Of a DNA stretch of 64,000 nt, positions 25,681 through 33,649 are shown piece by piece. Below the pieces are notes generated by a model that saw only the letters and a program-made list of their open reading frames with translations, did not search any database and was not told the DNA's origin. The position numbers and the translations under genes were made by a program. Positions within the stretch are counted from its first letter, which is position 1, and every line of letters begins with the position of its first letter. The DNA comes from an uncultured Oscillospiraceae bacterium (GTDB lineage Bacteria; Bacillota; Clostridia; Oscillospirales; Ruminococcaceae): NCBI GenBank assembly GCA_934486875.1, contig CAKSPU010000001.1:1-64000 (forward strand), in the 5' to 3' direction.

Positions 25681-26283
25681 ATGATATATATATGCCACAG
25701 AATAAATACCTCCGAGGAATTGGAAAATATCCCTGAATGCTATGGTGTTGAGCTTGACCTGAGGGATAATATTGACGGCAGTATTTATATCAAACACGAC
25801 CCGTTTACGGCGGGAGAGGATTTTGAGCAGTATCTCCGTAATTATAAGCACGGACTTATGATAATGAACGTGAAGAGCGAAAGGATCGAGGAAAAAGCCT
25901 TAGAGCTTATAGGCAGGTATAATGTCAGGGAATACTTCTTTCTGGACAGCTCTTTCCCGATGATATATTTAATGTCCTGCAAGGGCAATCGGAATTTTGC
26001 AGTCCGTTTTTCCGAATTTGAAGGACTTGATACTATCCGTTCCCTCAGCGGGAAAGTTGACTGGGTATGGGTGGACTGCTTTACCAAAATGCCGCTGAAC
26101 AAGGAGAATTATTCCGAGCTGAAGGAGCTGGGATACAAGCTGTGCATCGTTTCGCCTGAGCTTCAGGGTCAGCCCGAGTGTATTGATGAATACGGAAAAT
26201 ATCTTAAGGAAAACGGTCTTGCTCCTGATGCAATATGTACCAAGCATTATAATATTGAGCGATGGAAAAAGTACTTTATTTGA
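25681..26283 (+). CDS. GDPD-like phosphodiesterase-fold protein
   Basis: This 200-residue protein looks like a small, simplified glycerophosphodiester phosphodiesterase TIM barrel. ICHRINTSEELEN corresponds to the family's HRG motif (here HRI), GVELDLRDN to the metal-binding ELD motif, and IYIKHDPF to the second His-Asp motif. It lacks the signal peptide or membrane domain common in GDPDs, so it should act in the cytoplasm. It starts 2 bases after the GT2 stop, so coupling is likely. It might hydrolyse a phosphodiester intermediate or act on a nucleotide-activated donor. The Gly-to-Ile change in the first motif leaves activity uncertain. Confidence 0.65.
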   Translation: MIYICHRINTSEELENIPECYGVELDLRDNIDGSIYIKHDPFTAGEDFEQYLRNYKHGLMIMNVKSERIEEKALELIGRYNVREYFFLDSSFPMIYLMSCKGNRNFAVRFSEFEGLDTIRSLSGKVDWVWVDCFTKMPLNKENYSELKELGYKLCIVSPELQGQPECIDEYGKYLKENGLAPDAICTKHYNIERWKKYFI

Positions 26284-26304
26284 ATTTGAAAGGATAAAAT
26301 CAGA

Positions 26305-27345
26305 ATGAACATAAATATGACCAAAGCTTCGGAGCTTTCGGAGATATCCAAATTAATAGGTCAGGACGAGGATATTGTACAGGCAGGCGGCGGAAACACC
26401 TCTGTTAAGCTTGATAAACAGTATATGCTCATAAAATCCTCCGGCTACCAGCTTACAGAAGTCACGGAGACAAACGGATATTCGGTTGTGGATCATCAGA
26501 TGATCTGTGAGTATTTCCGAAATAACAAGGTCGATTATTCCGACGAGCAGAAAATTTTAAAGGATTCGCTTATAGAAGGCAAAAAACCATCTATCGAAAC
26601 ATTTCTCCACGCAATAACAAATGATTATACTATCCACTCTCACCCATTTTGCGCAACACTGCTTGCGGCTGCCGAAAATGGTGCTGAAATACTGAAAAAG
26701 CTGTTTCCCTCGGCAGTAATAGTTGATTACGCTACACCCGGAATAAAGCTTGCCCAAAAATACTACAGGGCAGTTTCCGAATGCAGCGAAAGCAATATCA
26801 TATTTATGAAAAATCACGGACTTGTTGTTTCAGGGGCAAGTGCGGAAGAAGCGATCAAACTGCATACAGATGTTATACTGAAAATATGCAGATACCTTGA
26901 TATGGACACTGACGGATATTTATACAGTATGAAGCTTTTTAATGAGGTACACGGTATTGATAAAAACAAGATAGTATATCGCTGCAAATATCCTGACATA
27001 CAAAGAGCAATAAAGACAAGCGGAGGTATCTGGAGGTTTAAATTTTCACCTGACTGCGTTGTTTATTGCGGCAAAGAGTTTATGTACGACAATGGGGACA
27101 CGCACAGAGCCCTTAATGACTTTTATGAAAAAAACGGTCTGCCCAAAGTCGTTATTAATGACGGTGAGGCATATATTATTGCTGACAATATGACAGCTGC
27201 AAAGGAATGTGAAAGCGTTCTGAATTTTACTGCCAGGCTTTATCTGAAAGATGAAGCTCTCGTTTGTTTCGATGATGATGAATGCAGCTTCCTTCTTAAC
27301 TGGAACTCTGAAAAATACAGGCAGAATTTAAGAAACAGCAAGTGA
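26305..27345 (+). CDS. class II aldolase/adducin-family protein
   Basis: The 346-residue protein has the class II aldolase layout: an N-terminal VQAGGGNTSVKL phosphate-binding loop, IKSSGYQL, the zinc-ligand pair in HSHPFCATLLAA (~113-124), and a third His in KNHGLVVSG. Residues ~200-346 are a C-terminal extension reminiscent of the N-terminal aldolase half of RhaD/lactaldehyde-dehydrogenase fusions; no dehydrogenase domain follows. Members cleave or form keto-sugar phosphates from dihydroxyacetone phosphate and an aldehyde, or epimerise pentulose phosphates. As last gene of the glycan operon it may make the unusual precursor that is then phosphorylated and activated. Substrate unknown. Confidence 0.8.
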   Translation: MNINMTKASELSEISKLIGQDEDIVQAGGGNTSVKLDKQYMLIKSSGYQLTEVTETNGYSVVDHQMICEYFRNNKVDYSDEQKILKDSLIEGKKPSIETFLHAITNDYTIHSHPFCATLLAAAENGAEILKKLFPSAVIVDYATPGIKLAQKYYRAVSECSESNIIFMKNHGLVVSGASAEEAIKLHTDVILKICRYLDMDTDGYLYSMKLFNEVHGIDKNKIVYRCKYPDIQRAIKTSGGIWRFKFSPDCVVYCGKEFMYDNGDTHRALNDFYEKNGLPKVVINDGEAYIIADNMTAAKECESVLNFTARLYLKDEALVCFDDDECSFLLNWNSEKYRQNLRNSK

Positions 27346-27369
27346 CAGTTCGGATAAAAAATTTCGGAC

Positions 27370-27482
27370 GCTTTATAAAGCAGCACTCCCTTGCCGGGAG
27401 CAAAGTCCGCCTGCGTTCGCTTTCCCGGACCGGGTTTATTTCATCTGTCGGTTTTATCTATAGAACAATTGGTTATTAGTAT
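27370..27482. mobile_element. family A MITE-like element, copy 2, left end missing
   Basis: GCTTTATAAAGCAGCACTC to GGTTATTAGTAT matches the right ~113 bp of copy 3. The left terminal repeat is absent. It lies between the last gene of the glycan operon and its terminator, two bases from the hairpin. Confidence 0.8.
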
Positions 27483-27483
27483 A

Positions 27484-27522
27484 AAAAACGGGCATCTGTG
27501 ATAAGACAGATGTCCGTTTTTT
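27484..27522. terminator. bidirectional terminator after the glycan operon
   Basis: AAAACGGGCATCTGT pairs with ACAGATGTCCGTTTT (one G-T pair), six-base loop, A-run before and T-run after. It also serves the convergent DUF1540 gene. Confidence 0.88.
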
Positions 27523-27540
27523 CATTTCAGTTTCGGATAA

Positions 27541-27711
27541 TTACTGACAGCCGCACTTACATACAAAGGACATACAGTCGGTACACTCGGGAACTGTGGG
27601 GTTAGCCTCGTGTGTGCCTACCTTGATGCTCTCCAGTGAGCAGTAGTGCTCGTTCTCGAGATTGTACTTGCAGCTTGTTACATCGCACTTGATAGAAGAA
27701 TTCTTAGTCAT
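27541..27711 (-). CDS. DUF1540 cysteine-rich small protein
   Basis: This 56-residue protein has eight Cys: CDVTSCKYN, HYCSLESI, CTDC and CKCGC. The pattern is that of the DUF1540 domain, thought to bind metal and common in Clostridia. The start at 27711 is fixed by GGAGGATACGGAA directly upstream; the frame is open further but without RBS. A ~160-base A/T-rich gap then leads to family A copy 3. Function unknown. Confidence 0.85.
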   Translation of the reverse strand: MTKNSSIKCDVTSCKYNLENEHYCSLESIKVGTHEANPTVPECTDCMSFVCKCGCQ

Positions 27712-27873
27712 TTCCGTATCCTCCGAAATATTTATATTATCGCCCAAATGCACAGGGATCTGTTCCTGCATCAGGAAAACCGCAAATGCCTGTGTACTTT
27801 GGCGTAATACTATTATTAGCACGGAAGCTTTTTTGATACACGGAAAAATTTTCTCGGATTTTTTTGATGACTA

Positions 27874-28051
27874 ATACTAATAACCAATTAACCTATAGAC
27901 AAAACCTCGGCTGAAATAAGCCCATTCGTCATCAGGTTGCTTTATAAAGCAACACTCTCTTGCCGGGCGCAAAGCCCGCCTGCGGTCGCTTTCCCAGACT
28001 GGGCTTATTTCATCTGTCGGCTTTATCTATAGAACAATTGGTTATTAGTGT
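27874..28051. mobile_element. family A MITE-like element, copy 3 (178 bp)
   Basis: The left end is ATACTAATAACCAATTAACC and the right end is TCTATAGAACAATTGGTTATTAGTG. It is longer than copies 1 and 4 by an insertion around GCTTTATAAAGCAACACTC, which copy 2 shares. The core hairpin TTGCCGGGCGCAAAGCCCGC is intact. A family C repeat starts two bases later. Confidence 0.85.
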
Positions 28052-28052
28052 T

Positions 28053-28120
28053 ACGGGTCTCACGTTCCGTTCTTTTAAATGATGTTGGTAACTGCGGGAC
28101 GGGAAACCCGTCCCCTACAA
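28053..28120. repeat. family C repeats, one degenerate and one good copy
   Basis: ACGGGTCTCACGTTCCG (28053-28069) is a degenerate form of ACGGGTCTCCCGTCCCG at 13490. GCGGGACGGGAAACCCGTCC (28094-28113), continuing CCCTACAA, is the inverted good copy. Together they could form a longer stem. The remaining bases to 28163 hold nothing recognisable. Confidence 0.6.
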
Positions 28121-28163
28121 TATTTATCCAAAATATAAAGAATAATTAAGCAAATAAGCTGCA

Positions 28164-28970
28164 TCAGCCGTCATTTCTGTCTGCCCAGCGGAGCGCCAGC
28201 TCAAACCACTGTGCCGCCGTGTCGTTCAGATATCTCGGGTCATTGTTCCTGATAGTCGTGATATCGCACATTGCAATGCCGTGACCGCCCTTGGGGAAAA
28301 TGTGCAGCTCAAAGGGAACGTTATTTTCCGAAAGCGCTTCCGCAAACATAAGGCTGTTTTTCACGGGGACGACATTATCATCGGCGCAGTGCCAGATGAA
28401 TGTGGGGGGAGTGGTTTCCGAAACGTGGTTTTCAAGGCTCGCAAGGGCTTTCAGCTCATCGGTGGGGGCAATATTTTTGGCTGACAGCGGGTGGGTGTAT
28501 TTTCCTGCGGTTATGACAGGGTAGCAGAGAACCGTTTTGTCGGGGCGGATATTCTCAGAAAAAAGCTGCTCATAGCGCTTGTAATGAACGCTTAGGCTTG
28601 CGCTCAGATGTCCACCTGCGGAGAAGCCGCAGAGAATTACAGTGCCGTTGCAGTGAAGCTCATCTGCGTTCTTTCTGATGTATTCCACCGCTGCCGCCAG
28701 CTCTGTAAGTGCTGTGGGAAAGGGCTTGTCAACGCAGCTGTATTCGAGGACAAAGCCATTGTAGCCGTAGGAATACCACCTTGCGGCGCAGGGCTCTCCC
28801 TCTCGTTTTGAACAGTGCTCATAGCTGCCGCCGGGGACGGCTATTACAGCGGGATATTTTCTGTCGGGGTCGGTGTCGTGGATAAGGCAGGTAAGGGAGG
28901 GGGACAGCCCTTTGCCGTTTATGCCTGCTTTTTCATATGGCGGGGTAAGCGGGGTAACGAATGTTTTCAT
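28164..28970 (-). CDS. alpha/beta hydrolase, esterase (BD-FAE/acetyl-esterase type)
   Basis: The 268-residue soluble hydrolase has an oxyanion motif VPGGSYEHCS, nucleophile elbow GFSAGGH (Ser ~120), Asp in HCADDNVVPV and His in FPKGGHGIAM, so the full triad is present. This subgroup includes carbohydrate and xylan acetyl esterases and feruloyl-esterase-like enzymes. No signal peptide is seen, so it works inside the cell. It is last in a three-gene unit after the DacA-type peptidase and the BY-kinase-like gene (10-base gap). It could deacetylate imported oligosaccharides or cell-wall sugar intermediates. Confidence 0.85.
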   Translation of the reverse strand: MKTFVTPLTPPYEKAGINGKGLSPSLTCLIHDTDPDRKYPAVIAVPGGSYEHCSKREGEPCAARWYSYGYNGFVLEYSCVDKPFPTALTELAAAVEYIRKNADELHCNGTVILCGFSAGGHLSASLSVHYKRYEQLFSENIRPDKTVLCYPVITAGKYTHPLSAKNIAPTDELKALASLENHVSETTPPTFIWHCADDNVVPVKNSLMFAEALSENNVPFELHIFPKGGHGIAMCDITTIRNNDPRYLNDTAAQWFELALRWADRNDG

Positions 28971-28979
28971 ACTGCTCCT

Positions 28980-30266
28980 TTATTGCTTGTCGGGCTGCTG
29001 TTCTTTTACCGTGCAAAGGGCGGTGAAGCCGTTTCTGAGATCCAGAATGCCCTTTGCGGTATCGGCAGATATTTCATCTTCGCTGCATAGGGTGACAATG
29101 CCCGTGCAGCGTTTTGTTATGCACTGCCACTCGCTGCCCTCAAAGGCTTTGGGGGCGCAGAGGAGGACGGTGTCATACTGTGCGGAGAGATATTCGATAA
29201 GCCTGTCATACTCGGGTGATGCGAAAACTGCGGCTGATGCGTTCGTACCCTTTGTGTCGGATATCACGTCAACGCCCTTTCGTGCATTTATGGTCAGAGC
29301 GTCCCAGACGGTGCATTTTCCCGTGATGATGTCGGTAAGTCCCCCGTGATATCCGCCCTTGTCGGGAGATATCCTGAAAAATTCCGCTGTTTCGGGGGAG
29401 CGGAGGCGGCATTCTATGACCGCAGTTCTGTGCCCCTTTTCCGCAAATGCGCAGGCAAGATAGGCGGTTATTTTCGTAACGGGGTTTATGCCCTTTGCGG
29501 GGGTGCAGGCATCTGCCGCTACTGCAATTATCCTTGGCTTATTGCTGCCCCCTGCACTGATAAGCTGTTCAGCGGCTTCCATATATCCGCTTTTTTCAAG
29601 TCCCTCGGGGGCTGAGAGGGGCAATGCCCCGAGATTTACCGATGAGCGGCAGGCATCTTTTATATATTCCTGCATTGAAAGATTGTAGTGATAATCATTG
29701 TCCGTGTCAGCCTTTTCGGGGCGGTATTCTTTTTGGCGCTCTCTGCCCGAAAGTGAGAGAACGAGGAAGCAGGCAAGTGCTCCCGCAAGTCCTGCGGATA
29801 GCATTACGGTCACAGGGGAAACGGCAGGGGCGGCGGTCTTATCAAAGCAGGATATTACCTCAAAGGGGGGGATGTCCTTATTTCCGTCAATAATGTTCAG
29901 GATATTTATAAGGATTATGGGGGCTTCCTCGGGGGAGTCAAGACCGCTTACGATTATCTCCGCTCCCGATGAATTGCCGAGCCTTTCCACAGACAGAGCG
30001 GCTTTCAGCTCATTCGCTTTCAGACCTGAAATATCCCCTGCACGGGTGAGAACATCTTCGCTCATAACGACCTTTCTGAGGGCGGAAACGCTTCGGGTAA
30101 TGCCTGTGTCCACAACTCCCTCTCCCGTTTCAGCGGCGGTGAAATATATGAGAGCGCTGCCGTTTTCGGGGGGCTCACCCGCAAAAAGGCAGAAAGCCCC
30201 TGCGGCGGCAGCCGTGATAACTGCCGCAAGCAGGGGATATAGAGCCTTTTTTAGTTTTCGGGACAT
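28980..30266 (-). CDS. Wzz/BY-kinase-like membrane protein with degenerate ATP site
   Basis: The 428-residue protein has two membrane helices (~11-29 and ~152-172) flanking an extracytoplasmic domain, as in polysaccharide co-polymerases. A cytoplasmic region (~205-428) is laid out like a bacterial tyrosine kinase. The kinase signatures are broken: the Walker A position reads ADACTPAKGINPVTK instead of GEGKST, and Walker A' reads VIECRLRSP instead of LIDADLRRP. No Tyr-rich C-terminal tail exists. It is probably a catalytically dead regulator of envelope-polymer assembly. It sits between a DacA-type peptidase gene (17-base gap) and an esterase gene. Confidence 0.7.
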   Translation of the reverse strand: MSRKLKKALYPLLAAVITAAAAGAFCLFAGEPPENGSALIYFTAAETGEGVVDTGITRSVSALRKVVMSEDVLTRAGDISGLKANELKAALSVERLGNSSGAEIIVSGLDSPEEAPIILINILNIIDGNKDIPPFEVISCFDKTAAPAVSPVTVMLSAGLAGALACFLVLSLSGRERQKEYRPEKADTDNDYHYNLSMQEYIKDACRSSVNLGALPLSAPEGLEKSGYMEAAEQLISAGGSNKPRIIAVAADACTPAKGINPVTKITAYLACAFAEKGHRTAVIECRLRSPETAEFFRISPDKGGYHGGLTDIITGKCTVWDALTINARKGVDVISDTKGTNASAAVFASPEYDRLIEYLSAQYDTVLLCAPKAFEGSEWQCITKRCTGIVTLCSEDEISADTAKGILDLRNGFTALCTVKEQQPDKQ

Positions 30267-30283
30267 TGCCTGACTCTCCTCGA

Positions 30284-31660
30284 TCAGAATTTTCTTTTCC
30301 TTCTGACTTTTCTGTGCCTTTTCTTCTTTTTGGACGCTGCTACGATGATGCTGTAGATAACGATAAGGGCGGCGGCAATGGCTGCTGCTGCAACGAACCA
30401 GCCTGAGGATATGAACTGCTTTGCCTTGTCCCAGCTGTATGCGAGCTGAGAAAGCGTTACATCGTCCTGCGCCGCAAGAGGAACTGAGCAGACCTCTTCG
30501 CCCGACATTGTAAGGGTATATGTTCCGAATATCTGCCCCTTTGAAATGGGAGCGGTGACAGTTCCGTCATCATTTAAAAGGCTTTGGTCAATGTCTATCT
30601 TTTCGGTAAGGCGGGAGGTGTCAACGGTCTTGAGCCACATACAGCTGTAGCTTTCCGATGTAACAAGGCGGACAAAATCGCTGCTTTCACCGAAGCGTAC
30701 CTGAAGCTCGGTTATTTCCTGGTTTGACTGGACTATCTGTTTGTATTCAAAATTCTCGAATGCCCATTCGTAGAGGTTTTTGTGGTCCTCATAGTGGAGA
30801 TATACGGATTCGCCGTTTTCATCGTACATCGGTGAGCCAAGAGTTACGATAAGGTAATTATTGCCGTCACGGGAGCCCAGGGTCACAAGATTTCTGCCCG
30901 ATTCGTCAAGAGTTCCTGTTTTAAAGCCCTTTGCGTACTGATAATAGTAGCTGCTGGAGCGGTTGAGCATACTGTTTGTATGATATATATGTGCCCAGCC
31001 CTCTTCGTGGACGTTGGTTGCGTGCATATCATACTCGGGTGTGGTGGCTATCTCCACCAGCTTGGGGTAGTTGTTAACGGCATATTCCGCAATGAGCGCC
31101 ATATCATTTGCATTGGTGTACTGCTTGTCATCGTAAAGACCGTGGGGATTTACGAAATTGGTGCCGGTGCAGCCGATCTCCTTTGCCTTGGCGTTCATCA
31201 TATCAACGAAATTTGCGGTGCTTTCGCCGCCCACGTGGTATGCGAGTATTCCTGCGGATTCACAGGCGGATTTCAGCATCAGGGAGTACAGCAGGTCGGT
31301 GACTGAGACCACCTCGCCCCTTTCAAGTCCCACAGCCGATGCATTCTGACCGTAGAGCTCGTCGAACACCGCAAGGGGAGCTTCAAAGTATGTATTGTCA
31401 AGATCCTGCACATTGTCAAGCACCACCATAGCGGTCATTATCTTGGTGAGAGATGCGGGGTACATTTTCTTGTCCGCATTCTTGGAATACACCACAGTGT
31501 CCTTGTCAAGATTTATCATCACCGCCGCTTCGCTGGAAATGGTGAAGTTCGGGGTGAAGGTTATGGCTGAGGCTGTATATGAAAACAGGGTACACAGCAG
31601 GCTCATCAGCACTGCGGCGGCTGTTATGACCGACAGGGTCTTAATTTTGCTATGCGTCAT
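30284..31660 (-). CDS. DacA-type D-alanyl-D-alanine carboxypeptidase (peptidase S11)
   Basis: This 458-residue exported protein has a signal peptide/anchor at ~8-32. The S11 catalytic domain has SLTK (SxxK, ~65-68) and KGFKTGT (KTG). The SxN box is replaced by SAC in LKSACESAGILAY. A C-terminal domain and membrane helix (~420-445) follow, then a very basic tail (KKKKRHRKVRRKRK) that should anchor it with the tail inside. The enzyme trims the terminal D-Ala of peptidoglycan stem peptides. It is first of a three-gene unit. RBS GAAAGGAAC. Confidence 0.88.
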   Translation of the reverse strand: MTHSKIKTLSVITAAAVLMSLLCTLFSYTASAITFTPNFTISSEAAVMINLDKDTVVYSKNADKKMYPASLTKIMTAMVVLDNVQDLDNTYFEAPLAVFDELYGQNASAVGLERGEVVSVTDLLYSLMLKSACESAGILAYHVGGESTANFVDMMNAKAKEIGCTGTNFVNPHGLYDDKQYTNANDMALIAEYAVNNYPKLVEIATTPEYDMHATNVHEEGWAHIYHTNSMLNRSSSYYYQYAKGFKTGTLDESGRNLVTLGSRDGNNYLIVTLGSPMYDENGESVYLHYEDHKNLYEWAFENFEYKQIVQSNQEITELQVRFGESSDFVRLVTSESYSCMWLKTVDTSRLTEKIDIDQSLLNDDGTVTAPISKGQIFGTYTLTMSGEEVCSVPLAAQDDVTLSQLAYSWDKAKQFISSGWFVAAAAIAAALIVIYSIIVAASKKKKRHRKVRRKRKF

Positions 31661-31784
31661 CTTTTTGTTGTTCCTTTCTCAGAATATTTTTCTTTCTTTT
31701 TAACGAAAAAGTCTGCACCCTTATATTATACCAAATTAACTTTCAAAATGGAAGTGGTTTTTTGATTTTTTTATATTAATTTTT

Positions 31785-31853
31785 AAATAAAAATACCGCC
31801 GGCATAATGCTTACGACCGATTGTCATCGGTCATAGGCATCTGGCTGACGGTA
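31785..31853 (-). terminator. terminator of the Nudix gene
   Basis: On the minus strand TACCGTCAGC ... GCCGGCGGTA form an imperfect outer stem around a GACCGATGACAATCGGTC hairpin. TTTTTATTT follows. It sits 6 bases beyond the Nudix stop codon. Confidence 0.7.
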
Positions 31854-31858
31854 CAGTT

Positions 31859-32266
31859 TCACAGACATATCGCTGTTCTTGCCTTATTTACTATGGTCTT
31901 GTCATTCTCATAGGTGAGCATTGTGGCGGCGTAGCCGATGTCCACCCAGCGTATCTCGGCGATCTCGTCCTCCTGGGGCGTATAGTCATAGGTCTTTGCC
32001 TTGGCTATGAAATAGACCACCACTTTCTGAGTGTCCTTTCTCGGGAAATAGGTCACGCTTTCCCTGAACGTGGGGTCGAGGAGGACATCAAGCCCTGTTT
32101 CCTCCTTTATTTCCCGAAGAGCGGTCTCGGTCTCGCTTTCGTCCTGCTCCATATGCCCTTTCGGGAAGGACCAGTGACCGCTGTTGATATGCTTTATGAG
32201 CAATATCTCGGTGTTCCCGTGGTGCTTGCGGTAAACTATGGCACCGCAGGATTTTTCAAAGGTCAT
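31859..32266 (-). CDS. Nudix hydrolase, diadenosine-tetraphosphatase-like
   Basis: The 135-residue protein has a perfect Nudix box GHMEQDESETETALREIKEE followed by TGL (about residues 38-60). An N-terminal SCGAIVYRKHHGNTEILLIK and WSFPKGH segment places it near bacterial/eukaryotic Ap4A hydrolases. The start at 32266 (MTFEKSCG) has AAAGGGAG 12 bases upstream; the longer frame runs into A/T-rich noncoding DNA. It would hydrolyse dinucleoside polyphosphates or other NDP-X compounds. It is monocistronic, and the gap to 32500 holds no gene. Confidence 0.9.
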   Translation of the reverse strand: MTFEKSCGAIVYRKHHGNTEILLIKHINSGHWSFPKGHMEQDESETETALREIKEETGLDVLLDPTFRESVTYFPRKDTQKVVVYFIAKAKTYDYTPQEDEIAEIRWVDIGYAATMLTYENDKTIVNKARTAICL

Positions 32267-32500
32267 ATACTCTGCACACTCCCTTTCGGATATAAATATT
32301 ACATTAGTATAATTATAACATAAAAAAAAGCTTTTGTCTTGTGTTTTTATAAAAAAGTACAAAAAATTTGTTTGTGGGTTGATATTGCACAAAATTATAA
32401 CAGCACAATTGTTAATATTATCTATAATATATCACGCAAAAGGGAGATGTTGTCTTTCACAGTTATTTTTCAGAAAAAGGTCATCATTTTTTCTGAAAAC

Positions 32501-32533
32501 TGAGCCCGATATCCTTTCGGGACATCGGGCTCA
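32501..32533 (-). terminator. terminator after the HD-GYP gene
   Basis: A perfect 10-bp stem TGAGCCCGAT / ATCGGGCTCA with an inner CCTTTCGGG. On the minus strand it is followed by GTTTTC, a short T-run. It lies right behind the stop at 32536. Confidence 0.75.
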
Positions 32534-32535
32534 TA

Positions 32536-33633
32536 TCAGTTATCATTATTTTCGCTTTCACTCACGTGCTTTACACCGTAGAGCTTTTCAAGCTGCTCTC
32601 TTGATTTGGAAAGACAGTCAAGAAGCTTGGGGGAGAACACGCCGCATTCCCCGTCCATTATCATATTGTAAGCCTTTGCAGGGTCATATGCATTCTTGTA
32701 AACACGCTTGCTTACAAGGGAATCGTAAACATCGGCAACGGAAACTATCTGGGCGGCAATGGGGATATCATCGCCCTTAAGTCCGTCGGGATAACCGCTT
32801 CCGTCATACTTTTCGTGGTGATGACGGCATATGACACGGCTCATTTCGGAGTATTTCTCGTCCTGAATATCGGTCATCTTTGCAAGGAGCTCGCAGCCCT
32901 TTGTGGTGTGGGACTTGATAAGCTCAAATTCCTTTTCGGACAGCCTGCCCGCTTTGAGAAGAATGTTGTCGGGAATGCATATCTTGCCGATATCGTGGAG
33001 GGCTGATGCCTGAATGATAATGTCTATCTCGTCATCTGTAAGGTCATAAACGGGGTAATTTTCCTTAATGCAGTGAGCTATTATTCCCGTTATCTTCTTG
33101 ATGTTTTCAACGTGGGTGGTGCTTTCAAGGTTACGGAACTCCACGATGTTGCTGAGATTTTCGATTATCTTTTCGTTAAGGTAGCGAAGCTTCATATTCT
33201 GGTCTCTTATCTGCTCGGTCTGAGAGTCGATCTTCAGCTCAAGGCTCTTTTGGGACATATAAAGCTCAACGATATTCTCAACACGCCTGCGGACGATCTC
33301 CTCAACAAAAGGCTTTGAGATGAAGTCCACAGCCCCCAGCTGATAGCACTCCACAGCGTCCTCTGTCTTATTTTGGTCGGACAGGACGATGACGGGCATC
33401 TGCTCCAGCATACCCTTTGCACTGAGGGCTTTGAGCAGCGTCTTTCCGTCAACTATGGGCAGCTCCAGCTTCAGAAGCATTATGGCAATGGAGTTGTAAT
33501 TGCCGATTATGTACTGGAGGGCTTCCTTGCCCGTTTCAAGGGTGACAACGTTGTACTTGCCCATAAAGATGTTTGCGAAAAAGCCTCTGGCAGCGGTGTC
33601 GTTTTCAACAACCACGATGGTGTTCCTTTTCAT
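32536..33633 (-). CDS. HD-GYP regulator with pseudo-receiver domain
   Basis: This 365-residue protein has a receiver-like domain (~1-122), a helical linker (~125-152) and an HD-GYP c-di-GMP phosphodiesterase domain (~155-345). The HD-GYP motifs are complete: ASALHDIGK, RHHHEKYDGSGYPDG, VADVYDSLVSKR. The receiver is degenerate: the phospho-acceptor Asp is Lys55 (LLKLELP) and the acidic pair DD is EN, although Lys in ISKPF remains. It therefore probably works without phosphorylation. It follows the FapA-like gene by 16 bases on the same strand. A second HD-GYP gene with an intact receiver lies divergent. Confidence 0.88.
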   Translation of the reverse strand: MKRNTIVVVENDTAARGFFANIFMGKYNVVTLETGKEALQYIIGNYNSIAIMLLKLELPIVDGKTLLKALSAKGMLEQMPVIVLSDQNKTEDAVECYQLGAVDFISKPFVEEIVRRRVENIVELYMSQKSLELKIDSQTEQIRDQNMKLRYLNEKIIENLSNIVEFRNLESTTHVENIKKITGIIAHCIKENYPVYDLTDDEIDIIIQASALHDIGKICIPDNILLKAGRLSEKEFELIKSHTTKGCELLAKMTDIQDEKYSEMSRVICRHHHEKYDGSGYPDGLKGDDIPIAAQIVSVADVYDSLVSKRVYKNAYDPAKAYNMIMDGECGVFSPKLLDCLSKSREQLEKLYGVKHVSESENNDN

Positions 33634-33649
33634 TTGTTTTCATTCCTTT

